Of a stretch of DNA of 64,000 bases, positions 47,399 through 56,886 are shown piece by piece. The stretch lies in contig CAVXHV010000004.1 of the NCBI GenBank assembly GCA_963761445.1, positions 1,240,001 through 1,304,000 on the forward strand. Direction: 5' to 3'. Both the position numbers and the translations under genes were made by a program. Source of the DNA: CAVXHV01 sp963761445. Its GTDB lineage: Bacteria > Planctomycetota > Planctomycetia > Isosphaerales > Isosphaeraceae. Each line of letters opens with the position of its first letter. Positions within the stretch are counted from its first letter, which is position 1. The notes beneath the pieces are model-generated. The model was not told where the DNA came from. It worked only from the letters and a program-made list of their open reading frames with translations, and did not search any database.

Positions 47399-48382
47399 TC
47401 AAGTCAAATCGAGGCGATCCTGCGCCTCGAGTGCCGCCAGGCTGCCCGCATGCGGTGGGATGATCGAATAGGGCGATGTGGCCGCGAAGGTCTCCCAGTG
47501 CGCGGCCAGTTCTCTCGGGACCGGCTGGCCCGGATGCACGAGCAATCGATAACGCAAGAGCAATGGATGATCTCGCGCCACTCCGTACCCGGCTTCACGG
47601 TTGAATGACGCCCCCATCCAGCCGTCGGCCCTCACGTGCCACCGCACCGGGTGACCGGGGTTGGTGGGGTGGTCCATGAAACAGATTCCCTCGGCCTCCT
47701 TCGCCGTGCTCGGCCCTGAGTAGTCGACCCAGGCACTGGCCTCGCCGAAGACCGCCGATGCTCGATCGTAGCCTCGCGCGTTCAGCACACGTCCGCCGCC
47801 GAATTGCTCGGACATGGTCTTGGCCACCCGAACGCCAAGAAATCCAAAGTTGGTCTTGCCCAGCTCTACGGGTTCGCCGCCGGAGGATTCCAGGCGGGAC
47901 TGTATGTCCAGCGCAAATCCACCGCGATCCGTCGGCTCGATCACCAGGATCAGTTCGTGGTGCAAGTGGGCGCGGCCGTTGGCCCACCAGTCGAGATCGG
48001 CGACCAGGCCGCCCCACCGTGGACCGTCGTGAAAGAGTCGCACACAACGGTGGCGAATCCGGATGTCGCTCGCGGGGCGGTCTTCCCAGAAGTTGATGCC
48101 CGCGATACTCTCATGCCCGAACCAGACCGACTTGTGATGCTCGTGGCCGATTGGGTCGGGGTGCCCCATCCTCGTCAAGCAGGTGCCTGAGGGACCGAAA
48201 AGCGGAAAGACGTACGGCCTCGTGCCGCCTGCGCCATACTCGTAGCCGGCTCGCTCCACGCCGTCCACGCGAAGACTCGCGCGGCCGACGCCCGGAATGG
48301 CCTGAACTCGCGGAAAAGTTGGGGAACCTGTCATGAAACCGGTCCACCCGCGTTCGGCGGATGGCCTCCCATTGGCGTTCAT
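47399..48382 (-). CDS. DUF6807 (PmoA-like) family protein
   Basis: A protein of about 327 residues of the family annotated as methane oxygenase PmoA or DUF6807 in planctomycetes. Signature blocks: YVFPLFGPSGTCLTRMGHPDPIGHEHHKSVWFGHESIAG, FWEDRPASD, HELILVIEPTDRGGFALDIQSRLE, ELGKTNFGFLGVRVAKTM and MDHPTNPGHPVRWHVRADGWMGASF. Despite the name it is not the membrane monooxygenase subunit; the beta-rich fold and His-rich first block suggest a sugar-active or ligand-binding role. The ATG at 48382 is chosen; 48334 is possible. Confidence 0.87.
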   Translation of the reverse strand: MNANGRPSAERGWTGFMTGSPTFPRVQAIPGVGRASLRVDGVERAGYEYGAGGTRPYVFPLFGPSGTCLTRMGHPDPIGHEHHKSVWFGHESIAGINFWEDRPASDIRIRHRCVRLFHDGPRWGGLVADLDWWANGRAHLHHELILVIEPTDRGGFALDIQSRLESSGGEPVELGKTNFGFLGVRVAKTMSEQFGGGRVLNARGYDRASAVFGEASAWVDYSGPSTAKEAEGICFMDHPTNPGHPVRWHVRADGWMGASFNREAGYGVARDHPLLLRYRLLVHPGQPVPRELAAHWETFAATSPYSIIPPHAGSLAALEAQDRLDLT

Positions 48383-48544
48383 GGTTCTCGTATTTTCGAT
48401 CATCGTCGCCGGGTTTCCTTCAAGTTGCAACACTCCGGATTTCGATAACACCGATACGCCGGACGTTTTTCCACGAAGAATCCACAACGGCAGACGAATC
48501 TTCGAATAAGACACCTTGACGGGGTCGTTCTGGAGGGGCTAGCG

Positions 48545-49321
48545 ATGGGTTTGGATCTGGCTCTGGGAGTGATCATCCTGATCGCCGCATTCCGCGGTTG
48601 GTTTCAGGGGTTTGTGAGCCAGGCAGTCCGCCTGAGCTCATTGGTCGTTGCTGTCTATCTCGCAGCCTACGTACGCAACTACGCAAAGCCATACGTTTCG
48701 CCGTATCTTTCCTCAATCCAGCCTGACCTCGTCGACCGCCTCCTCTGGTGGGTCTCGGCGGTTGCGACCTTTCTCGTCCTGGCCGGAGTCGCGATGCTGG
48801 TCATCAAAATGACCAAAAGGCCGGAGATCCCCGGAATTTCCCAGAAGGGCCGGAATGACCAGTTCGCCGGGTTTCTCGTGGGTGCCCTCAAGGGGCTACT
48901 GGTCGCAGTCTTCGTCGTGGCCGGCATTCAGAACTACGCGATGGATCAGGTCAAGAACGTGACCTGGGCAGCCGACCAGGTCAAAGCGTCATGGGCTCTG
49001 AAGTGGAACGAAGCGTACACACCCGCGCGCAAGATCTGGGCTTCGCGACCGGTCCGGCATTTCGTCGGTTACATCCATCGCATGGGGGTCGAGCAACCTG
49101 GCGCCCCGTCTGAATCCGACGATCTCGATGACGAAGACGTCGTCCGTACTGCGAGCCGGCCGGCCCAGGGCGGCTCCGGCGATCATGACCCGTCCGCGAG
49201 CGACACGCGTTCGTCCACGTCGAATGCGCCTCCCGCCGCCGAAGCCGGGGAGAGTGCGACCGAAAAAGCGGGCAATCCGTCGACCGACGTCGAAAAACCC
49301 GTAGCCGGCAACGCGAACTGA
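48545..49321 (+). CDS. CvpA-family membrane protein
   Basis: A 258-residue inner-membrane protein. Four hydrophobic helices in the first 150 residues (LDLALGVIILIAAFRGWFQGF, LVVAVYLAAYVRNY, LLWWVSAVATFLVLAGVAMLVI and FLVGALKGLLVAVFVVAGIQNY) are arranged as in CvpA, with the family GWFQGF turn. A long acidic, Ser/Ala-rich tail follows. CvpA is linked to colicin V production and envelope homeostasis; the exact role is unclear. Divergent from the DUF6807 gene. Confidence 0.85.
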   Translation: MGLDLALGVIILIAAFRGWFQGFVSQAVRLSSLVVAVYLAAYVRNYAKPYVSPYLSSIQPDLVDRLLWWVSAVATFLVLAGVAMLVIKMTKRPEIPGISQKGRNDQFAGFLVGALKGLLVAVFVVAGIQNYAMDQVKNVTWAADQVKASWALKWNEAYTPARKIWASRPVRHFVGYIHRMGVEQPGAPSESDDLDDEDVVRTASRPAQGGSGDHDPSASDTRSSTSNAPPAAEAGESATEKAGNPSTDVEKPVAGNAN

Positions 49322-49392
49322 CGTTGACTTAAAGCTGCGGCCAGGGCACACTTCCGGTGAATTCACGAACGGAAATGGCGATTCGTTCCAGA

Positions 49393-49492
49393 GTCGCCCT
49401 TCGCTCCGCGAAGGGATTCCTCTTTCGGTTGAATTCGCGCACGGACGCGACGGATCGTTCAGTGTCGCCCTTCGCTCCGCGAAGGGATTCCA
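49393..49492. repeat. Pair of REP-like palindromes
   Basis: GTCGCCCTTCGCTCCGCGAA followed by GGGATTC occurs at 49393-49419 and again at 49464-49490, about 71 bases apart, both with the same orientation and framed by TTGAATTCGCGCACGGA-like and GTTCGTT/GATCGTT flanks. The reverse complement occurs at 29828. Confidence 0.75.
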
Positions 49493-49519
49493 CATGGCAC
49501 GTGGGGAAGGAACCCGGCA

Positions 49520-51573
49520 ATGTCTCCGGCCAATTGCCCCGGCTCCGGCCGGCTATCTCGCTGGCTGGTCTACGCCGTTCTCTTGGGTCTTTACCTGACC
49601 TTGCGGGGCTATCACAGCCTCGATGGTGATCAGGCATATCGATTGCCACTCTTGCTTCACCGCCAGGACCCGAGCTTGTACGCCCGCGATCCGTTCGTCC
49701 GCGCTTTCGACGCCTTCAATCCGCATAGGGGCTGCCTTCTGGTCCTCGACGTCGTGACCCGGCCGCTCGGCCTCGCGGCTGGACTCTTTGTTGTGTTTGC
49801 GTCGACTTTCGTAGCAACGGTTTCCGGAATTGACCGGCTCGCGCGCGGAGTTTGGCCCGGTCTGGGGCTAGGTGCAGGCCTGGTCGCAGCCGGCTTGGTC
49901 CTGGCAGCCAAGGCGGGCAACATCGGGACCAACCACATCTTCGAAGCCATGGTCCTGGACCGTCAGATCGCGTTCGCACTCGGCTGGATTGCCCTCGCCC
50001 AGCTCGTGGTGCAGCCAGATCGTCGGGCGCCTCCTGGTGATGGCCACGATCGGCGCGGCAACGGTTGTTCACCCTTCTGTCGGGCTTCAGCTCGCCCTCG
50101 TGCTTTCGACAAGCGTGGCGGCGTGGTCTCTGCTCTGTCGGTGGACCGGAGTGACCTCGCCTGGTGCGATCCTCTGGATCCTCAGCCTGGCGATCGCCGT
50201 GATCCCCGGGCTGGCATGCAACGTTCAGGCCGGTTCGCAACTGCTCGGCGAGATGCCCGCGGCCGACTTCTGGCGCCTGAGCGTCGAGCTCCAGAGCCCC
50301 CAACACATGCTCCCGCACCTCTGGCGCATGCCGCAATGGCTGGCATGCCTATCTTACCTCGCGCTGGCGGCTCTCGCCGTGGGCGCGCCTGGAACGCGTC
50401 GCGCTATGGGATCGGATCTCAAAGATGACGAGCCATTGCGTACCTCCGGCCCGCCGGCCGCGCGCGTGCGGTTGGTGACGGCACTGGCCGTGGTGCTGGC
50501 CGGTCTGACCGTCGCCTGGTATCTCATCGAGAAGCGACACTCGCTTCAGGTGACGGTCGGGCAGCCCTTCCGCATGGCGACGATCGCCCGCGGGATCGCG
50601 CTGGTCCTGATCGCCGGACGCATCACCACGCTGTGGAAAGCCGGCGATTGGCTGCCCCGATCGCGAGCCATCTTGCTCGCGGTCTCGGTTATCGGCGACT
50701 GGCTGATGGTCGTGATCGCCCTCGCCGAGCTGGCGGTCTCATCGGTTGAAGCCCTGCGAGCTGCTCTGACGGCACCGCCTGCTTGGAAGTATCTCGACGC
50801 CGTGCTGTTCGTGGGCATGCTTTGCCTGGGGCTCAACTTTCTCGGTCACCACGACACGGAATTTGGCCATCTGCCGCTTCTCGCGGCGATCGGCGCCGGA
50901 GTGGTCGTTGCATTGCCCAAGGCCCTTTCACAGCCAGAACGCCCGCCCAGAGTGACGTGGAGATGGACACCGGTTCGCGTTCAGGCGACGCTCGCGCTGG
51001 CCTGGGCTGCCCCGGTTGCTGCGTTATTCGCGTCGGCGATTCCGCTCGATCACCCGCTCGCGCGCTCCGGCCTGGTGCAAGGCCTGATCAGCCGGTGCCG
51101 CTTCGCGGCCACACCGACGGACGACGTCGAGCGTCTGGCGCTCTGGTGCCGCGCACACACCCGAATCGGCGAACTTCATCGGGCCTCCCGGTCCCAAGAC
51201 ATTTCGCCTCTGGTCGCAGCGAGGACTCGCATTCAATCGATCGGCAAGCCCTTATCACGCCGCCGGGTTGGCCGACTGGTTCGCGCGCTTTCGCGACCAC
51301 GTCGGCTTTCACGGCGACGTGACTGCGTTCGTCCACAGCTACCTGCCCGATCGCCACGGATTCGAGGCCCGATATGATCAGCTTTCGGACACCGAACGGG
51401 CTGCGCTGGCCCAGCGCCAGGGTGCGAGCTACGTTGTCGCTCAGGCGCCCAAACAATCTCAGGGCAGGGGGGCCTCACCACAATCGGAAAGCCCGCTCGA
51501 GCTCCTCCACGTCGAAGGCCGCTATGCCGTCTATCGAGTGAGGCCGGAGCTGCTCGTCCAGCGCCATCGGTAA
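49520..51573 (+). CDS. Polytopic membrane protein, DUF6798-like (two frameshifts)
   Basis: About 684 residues. At least ten hydrophobic segments, beginning LVYAVLLGLYLTLRGYHSL and including GATVVHPSVGLQLALVLS and LFVGMLCLGLNFLG; a GYHSLDGDQAYRLPLLL loop lies after the first. After a frame break near 50025 it continues RLLVMATIGAATVVHPSVG, and after a second near 51174 it ends FIGPPGPKTFRLWSQRGLAF and SYLPDRHGFEARYDQLSDTE, the C-terminal soluble part typical of DUF6798. The architecture resembles lipid-linked glycosyltransferases (GT-C) but no catalytic Asp/Glu motif is clear. Confidence 0.8.
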
Positions 51574-52209
51574 CGAAGCCGCTGGGTGTGAGTCTGCGGG
51601 TCGATCTTCGCGCAGATCTCCACGCGATCGCGAGCGGATGACGAACGAGATACCTCGACCGTCGCCGGCGTATGTGCAATCAGCTCGAGCAGCCCAAGGC
51701 GCAGATCCACTCCTTCCCACGCGACAAAGCTGTTCGCCGATCGACTCGCTCTGGTGCGCGAGGCTTCTCCAGAAACGAAGTAAGTCGCCGCCAGCTTCTC
51801 GACCGGCCCTCGACACCGGTCGGCGATATCGACGTCGAGCACCGTCCACTCCGGCGTTTCGAGGTCGCGGTGAAGGCTGAAAACCGCTGAAAAATGGTGG
51901 TTGAAACTCGAGCCGGTCAATAACGCGCACAGACCAGAGCCCGGCTCCTCAGCAAGTTCGTGGTGCACGATCTCTTGATAGACCGGATCGGTGATCTGAC
52001 TCGCCAGGACTGGTTCGAGCTCCCCGTTCGACGGGCCGGCCGAGCTCACAAGCCATGATTCGCGCAGCCGTCTCGGCGTCAGATCCAGAATCCGTGTAAA
52101 TCACATGGCCCAGCCCGTTCTTGCCGCTGAACACCACCGCGCTGGGCCGGGCAAGCATAACCGCCCCCCCCGATTCAAGCGCCTTGAACGAAAAACCCAG
52201 TGGGGGCAT
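51531..52209 (-). CDS. Conserved hypothetical protein (one frameshift)
   Basis: About 226 residues from ATG 52209. The N-terminal part GFSFKALESGGAVMLARPSAVVFSGKNGLGHVIYTDSGSDAETAARIMACELG breaks frame near 52020 and resumes ELEPVLASQITDPVYQEIVHHELAEEP, then LCALLTGSSFNHHFSAVFSLHRD and a C-terminal RHTHTQRLRYRWRW-like end. It is a soluble alpha/beta protein of a planctomycete family that I cannot name. Its 3' end overlaps the convergent membrane-protein gene by 43 bases. Confidence 0.65.
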
Positions 52210-52226
52210 CGCAAAAACCAAAGTAG

Positions 52227-52244
52227 GTCAGGCTTCAGCCTGAC
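52227..52244. repeat. Palindrome between prfB and the next gene
   Basis: GTCAGGCTTCAGCCTGAC is a perfect 18-base palindrome 16 bases downstream of the prfB stop; a degenerate copy (GTCAGGCCGTCGGCTTGAC) is at 60309-60327. It may act as a terminator for prfB or be an interspersed repeat. Confidence 0.6.
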
Positions 52245-52259
52245 GATCCGAGTCACGCC

Positions 52260-53384
52260 TTACTTCTTCGCGAGCTCGCCGCCTCCCTTGCCGAGCTTCA
52301 TCCGAAGGTAGGCGTCGATAAATCCGTCGATCCCACCATCCAGGACAGGCGCGGATTCGTCGTCTCAAAATCCGTCCGCAAGTCTTTGACGATCTGGTAC
52401 GGCTGCAACACATAAGACCGGATCTGATTGCCGAAGCTCACTTCCCCCTTTTCGTCGTACTTCTTGGCGAATTCGGCTTCCCGTTTCTCTTCCTCCATGC
52501 GAATGAGCTTGGCCTTGAGCAAGGCCAGGGCATACGTCCCATTCTTGTGTTGCGATCGCTCGCTCCGCGACTCGGCTGCGATGCCGGTCGGAATATGCGT
52601 GAATCTCACGCCCGACTCCGTCTTGTTCTGGTGCTGGCCGCCTGGCCCGCCGCAGCGGAAGACGTCGCGTTTCAAGTCTTCGTCGCGAAGAACGATGTCG
52701 ATCGTGTCGTCGACCTCGGGTAGCACGTCGACCGACGCGAATGACGTATGCCGGCGGGCGTTCGAGTCAAACGGGCTGATCCGTACCAGTCGATGCACGC
52801 CCGTCTCACCGCGGAGATACCCGTAGGCGTATTCGCCCTTGATGTGCACGGTGGCCTCTTGAATCCCGGCCGCCCCACCGTCCTCTCGGTCAGTGATCTC
52901 CGTCTTGAACCCCTTGGCCTCGGCCCACATCAGATACATCCGAAACAGCATCTCCGACCAGTCGCACGCTTCCGTTCCCCCGGCGCCGGCGTGGATCGTC
53001 ACATAAGCGTTGCAGTGATCATTCGGTCCGCCGAGCATCGATCGGAATTCAAATGAATTGAATTCCGACTCCGCCGCTTTGGTCGAGGTACTGACCTCGT
53101 CGTCGAACTCGTCGGTCTCTCCCTCCTCGGCGAGCTCGATCAGTGTTTCAAGATTCTCCGCCTGGCGAACCAGCGCTTCGAATGGCTTGAGCACCGAATT
53201 CAAAGTCTTCAGCTCTCCGATGATCGACTTGGCTTTCTCCTGGTCGTTCCAGAACGCTGGGCCCGTCATCAGCGCGTCGAGCTCTTCGCGGCGAGCTTGC
53301 TTGTCGCCGAAGTCAAAGAGAGTCTCGAAGTTGGTGGATCTTCTCGATGACGTTCTTTGCATTCCGTTTCAGCTCGGGGTCCAT
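52260..53384 (-). CDS. prfB: Peptide chain release factor 2 with programmed +1 frameshift
   Basis: About 373 residues. Translation starts at ATG 53384 (MDPELKRNAKNVIEKIHQLRDSL), meets an in-frame UGA at codon 24 inside the canonical slip sequence CTTTGAC (53318-53312), and after a +1 shift continues DFGDKQARREELDALMTGPAFW. The RF2 recognition tripeptide SPF is in RISPFDSNARR and the peptidyl-tRNA hydrolysis motif GGQ in CGGPGGQHQNKTESGVRF. A second, non-programmed break near 52352 (a base missing in CCGCGCC) must be corrected to reach the true end VLDGGIDGFIDAYLRMKLGK and GGGELAKK, stop 52260. RF2 terminates at UGA and UAA and autoregulates itself by the shift. Confidence 0.95.
53310..53320 (-). 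promoter_or_regulatory. prfB: RF2 programmed frameshift site CTTTGAC
   Basis: The CUU-UGA-C slip site occupies 53318-53312 on the minus strand. The upstream Shine-Dalgarno-like stimulator is weak (CGAGACTCT in place of AGGGGG), so shift efficiency may rely mainly on the slow UGA and the following C. Confidence 0.9.
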
Positions 53385-53652
53385 CGGTTTAAACTCCTCT
53401 CGCGTGTGCGCATTTCGCGCGGGCTCGAATCGAGCCAGTCACGAATCTCCTTACGTGGGTTCACTCCGGCCCACATACTTCTTATTAGAGCCGAACCTGC
53501 AATCCCTCGCCAGCCGAACTGGCAATGGCCTCTCGTTTAGCTGACTTCAGCCACGCCCTTGCTGTTCGCGCGCAACGCGCCGATTGTCCCGCTATAGACC
53601 GGTCTGCTACCATTCAGTCGGTCCCTGACGCCAATAAATATTGGAGATAAAC

Positions 53653-54636
53653 ATGAAATCGTCTGCCCGCGCCCGGAATCGCATCTGGAGTGTTTTATCC
53701 GATATTCGCCTCGAAACGCTCGAGGCCCGGTGCTTGCTCACCGCCAAGCTGCCGGCTCAGATCACCATTCAGGAAATCCCCAGTACCCTGGTTTCGGGAA
53801 CGACCGAGTTACTGATCACCGGGACCAAAAAGAACGATGGAATCACGATTAATGACAATGGCACGGGCACGGCCGGCAACATGTTCGTGTCCCTGAGTGA
53901 CGGACGAGATTTTATGTCCACTGGCGCTGTCACCGGCGTCGATGTCGAGACCGGCACTGGCAACGATCACGTAACTTACGAGCTCGACGGCAACCTCCAG
54001 ACACCGAATCAGGAGCTCGTGTTCGTCGGCTCCGGCGTCAAGCAGGGAGGCGGAGCAGTTCAGCTCACAGTGAACATCGCCGGATCGATCCTCACCGGCT
54101 CTAGCCTCGTGGTGCTTGGAGTACCAGATCCCAGGAAAACCACCACGATGACCGTCAATGAGTCGGGCGAGATCGACGGCGACTTCACGGCAGGGATCTC
54201 CGGTTTTGGAACCAAGAATCCCAAACCAGGCCCCGTAAAATTTAGCGCTCAGTCCACGGGCACGATCGGTGCCGGTGGCGATATCGACTTGGGTGCAGTC
54301 GGAGGTAAACATAACGATGTCGCCACGGTCTCGTACTCCGGCACGAACAACGGCGAGATCGATGTATTCGAGCTCGGCAACGGCGGCAGCGATAACCTGA
54401 ACGCCGACATCTTCATGATCCCGGGCTCGACGGGTTCTGTCGGCACCTCGAATAACCAGTCCATCGTCGAAGGATCAGGAAAGGATCACCTCAGCTTCAC
54501 CGTCGCGCAGGGAACGGATACGACAACGACGTCAAACATCTTCGCCCAGATCGTCGGGAAGACCAAAAAAGACAAGGTCACCCACACCGCCAACGTGATC
54601 GTGAAAACCAAAGGAAAGGTGACGCTCACGACCTGA
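53653..54636 (+). CDS. Exported surface protein with LExR-x-LL sorting motif and beta-repeat body
   Basis: A 327-residue protein from ATG 53653 (GGAGATAAAC upstream). The N-terminus is basic, then RLETLEARCLLT, the planctomycete surface-protein motif. The mature part is Gly/Thr/Asn/Asp-rich, with repeated short beta strands (ELLITGTKKNDGITINDNGTG, GVDVETGTGNDHVTYELDGNL, VNESGEIDGDFTAGISGFGT, TNNGEIDVFELGNGGSDNLNA) reminiscent of a calcium-binding beta-roll or bacterial Ig-like adhesin. It lacks cysteines after the leader. It is likely attached to or released from the cell surface. Confidence 0.75.
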   Translation: MKSSARARNRIWSVLSDIRLETLEARCLLTAKLPAQITIQEIPSTLVSGTTELLITGTKKNDGITINDNGTGTAGNMFVSLSDGRDFMSTGAVTGVDVETGTGNDHVTYELDGNLQTPNQELVFVGSGVKQGGGAVQLTVNIAGSILTGSSLVVLGVPDPRKTTTMTVNESGEIDGDFTAGISGFGTKNPKPGPVKFSAQSTGTIGAGGDIDLGAVGGKHNDVATVSYSGTNNGEIDVFELGNGGSDNLNADIFMIPGSTGSVGTSNNQSIVEGSGKDHLSFTVAQGTDTTTTSNIFAQIVGKTKKDKVTHTANVIVKTKGKVTLTT

Positions 54637-54702
54637 GCCGCAGGGTCGACCGAAAGCTCGCCCGCGATGCCCTCCGCCCCCAGTTCTTTGCCCAGGCTCG
54701 AT

Positions 54703-55653
54703 CTACCGTTTCCCAAACGGCAGCTTCCCCGTGCCCCGCGGCTTCGGCTCGCCGTATCCTCCGGTTTTGTCATACACGCGGACGTAGTCCACGACCATGG
54801 CCACCGGAAACTCCGTCTTCGCGTCCGGGTTGCCCAGGAACCGGCCCCCCACCGCGACGTTCATGACGATGTAAAACGGTTGATCAAACGGCGCCGGCCA
54901 GGGGTTCAAATCCGCCTCGCGACTCGGGTTCACACCATTGCGGCGACCGTCGCGCCCGCTGCTGCTCCACCAGAACGACTGAGTCTGATAGAGCTTCTCG
55001 TCAACGTACCAGCGCATCTCCCCCGGCTCCCACTCGACGCTGTAAACATGAAAGTCCGCGATCGTCCCTCCTCGCGGAAAAACAAAGTCCTTTCCATCAT
55101 GCGTGTTCGCGGGCCAGCCCGACCCATAATGGATCGTGCCCAGTACCTTGCCGGGCTCCTGCCCCCGCGCCTCCATCACGTCGATCTCGCCCGAAGCCGC
55201 CCAGCCTCCGTACTTTTCATCCTGCGGCAGCATCCACAGCGCCGGCCACACCCCTTTGCCCGTCGGGAGCTTCGCCCGGAACTCGAACTTGCCATACTTT
55301 TTGTCGAACAGCGCTTTCCCGTCCCGCTTCCTCGTCTTGATGCGGGCAGACGTATACGCGTGCCCTTCCCGCTTTTCCTTGATCGCACGGAGATGAAGGG
55401 CTCCGTCCTGCACAAACGCATTCTTCGGCTCGTCCGTGTAATACTCGAGCTCGGCGTTTCCCCAACCGTCGTTCCCATTTCCGATGTCGAAGTCCCACTT
55501 GCCCCGGTCAATCTGTTTGCCGTCGAATTCGTCACCCCACACGAGCTTCCATTCCGCCGCGGGCGGTTCGGCACCCCGCTCGCCGCGGATGAATCCGAGC
55601 CCCGCAACGATTCCACCTGCCAGCGCAGCCCAGCACCATCGATATGGCGTCAC
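54703..55653 (-). CDS. Secreted glycoside hydrolase family 16 (beta-1,3-glucanase/laminarinase-like)
   Basis: About 316 residues from a GTG at 55653 with a strong GGAGGTGGAG ribosome site; the longer frame from 55704 runs across a repeat and is not used. A signal peptide (PYRWCWAALAGGIVAGLGFI) precedes WKLVWGDEFDGKQIDRGKW. The catalytic motif GEIDVMEARG (nucleophile Glu, Asp, acid/base Glu) and the aromatic strand GVWPALWMLP are typical of GH16 laminarinases. The enzyme cleaves beta-1,3(1,4)-glucans outside the cell. Full length with the usual C-terminal VVDYVRVYD strand. Confidence 0.93.
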   Translation of the reverse strand: MTPYRWCWAALAGGIVAGLGFIRGERGAEPPAAEWKLVWGDEFDGKQIDRGKWDFDIGNGNDGWGNAELEYYTDEPKNAFVQDGALHLRAIKEKREGHAYTSARIKTRKRDGKALFDKKYGKFEFRAKLPTGKGVWPALWMLPQDEKYGGWAASGEIDVMEARGQEPGKVLGTIHYGSGWPANTHDGKDFVFPRGGTIADFHVYSVEWEPGEMRWYVDEKLYQTQSFWWSSSGRDGRRNGVNPSREADLNPWPAPFDQPFYIVMNVAVGGRFLGNPDAKTEFPVAMVVDYVRVYDKTGGYGEPKPRGTGKLPFGKR

Positions 55654-55682
55654 GCTCCACCTCCGAAGTCCGCGTCCGTCTC

Positions 55683-55795
55683 GTGATCCCGATCCTGATC
55701 CCAATCCTACTCCTACTCTTACTCTTACTCCTAATCCTACTCTTACTCCTAATCCTATTCTTACGCTTGCTCCTAATTCAGCTCCTCAATCTCTC
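55683..55795. repeat. Hexanucleotide tandem repeat (CTAATC/CTTACT type)
   Basis: About 17 imperfect copies of ATCCTA/ATCCTN/CTTACTC. It is the reverse-complement form of the array at 29150-29215. It lies just upstream of the GH16 gene. Confidence 0.8.
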
Positions 55796-56406
55796 GATCG
55801 CGAACCAGCGCCAGGGAGGGCAAGTCCTCACCCGCGCAAACCTGCGCTCGCCTATGTGTCCCAATCATGGGTTGGGCTGCCGCAGACCCCCCAAAACGTC
55901 GTCATCGTCGTCATCTCCTTGCGGCAAAAGCAGTTACGGATGACGACGTTTTTGAGAGTCGAGACCACATCGAAGCAACTCGTGTCGCTGTCATCAGTTG
56001 CGAATGACGACTCTCGGCACCGGATCGCGCGAAGATCCAGCCGCTCGCTGGCAAGGTGCCAGCTCGCATCTTGCGCAACATGTCCAAGTCGAACATGCCA
56101 CATCCGCGTGCCCATCCAGAGGTCCCCAGCCCGACTTCGATCGAGGCGCCAGCCGGACCCGATCGTCAGCTCGGTGTAAACGTCATCGTCGCCTGGCCCG
56201 ACACAAATTACGGGTAGCTCTGGGTCGGAGTCTGAGCAGTCGTGACCGTACTGGTACCCTCCTTGAAAGCCCACCGAATTCGAGGATCGAATCGCGGCAT
56301 GGCGCCGCCCCGCTCACCCGCAGAACGGGTCAACCGAGAATCGCGCCCGGGATCGGGTAAGGGTCGATAAGATCGTGGCGCAAGGCCCGTGCCAATCTCA
56401 CGCCAA
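55796..56406. other. Intergenic stretch with one doubtful open frame
   Basis: About 600 bases between the GH16 5' region and the YCII gene. The minus-strand frame 56274-55852 (140 residues, VICVGPGDDDVYTELTIGSG, MGTRMWHVRLGHV) has a protein-like composition but no recognisable family and no ribosome site ahead of its ATG; I leave it as undecided. No other signal is apparent. Confidence 0.35.
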
Positions 56407-56754
56407 TCAATGACACCACACCGGCCGCACCTCGACGATGCCGTGAGCCGCGCCCGGGCAGCGCGCAGCCCATGAGATCGCGGCATCAAGATCAGGCACG
56501 TCGATCAGAAAGTAGCCGCCGAGCTGTTCTTTCAGCTCCGCGTAGGGACCGTCCATTACCTGCGTCTTGCCATCGACCAGGCGAACCGTCGTCGCGCTCG
56601 AAATCGGGCGAAGGCGGTTCGAGCCCTTCAGCACGCCGGCCTTCGTCATCGCTTTGCCAAAGGCTTGATAGGCTGCCATTCCTTTTTCCTGCTCGACCGG
56701 CGTCAGGTTCAGCCATCCAGCCTCGTCCAAATAAATCAACAACACGTATTGCAT
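56407..56754 (-). CDS. YCII-related (DGPF) domain protein
   Basis: A 115-residue protein from ATG 56754 with GGAGCATTCTC ahead of it. It matches the YciI/DGPF family throughout: MQYVLLIYLDEAGWLNL, MAAYQAFGKAMTKAGVLKGSNRLRP, QVMDGPYAELKEQLGGYFLID and ISWAARCPGAAHGIVEVRPV. The ferredoxin-like fold has a His/Asp pair in some members; catalysis is not shown. In many bacteria it is followed by an ECF sigma factor, which is absent here. Confidence 0.93.
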   Translation of the reverse strand: MQYVLLIYLDEAGWLNLTPVEQEKGMAAYQAFGKAMTKAGVLKGSNRLRPISSATTVRLVDGKTQVMDGPYAELKEQLGGYFLIDVPDLDAAISWAARCPGAAHGIVEVRPVWCH

Positions 56755-56886
56755 GAGAATGCTCCGCGATGAACACAGGCGATCGCCACGCGCCGCCACT
56801 TTTGATGATGTCGATCGAGCGACGACGATTTCGACACCCGCGCACGGAAGAGTTCGCGAATTCTCACCGGGCAGTCGATTTCGCTC

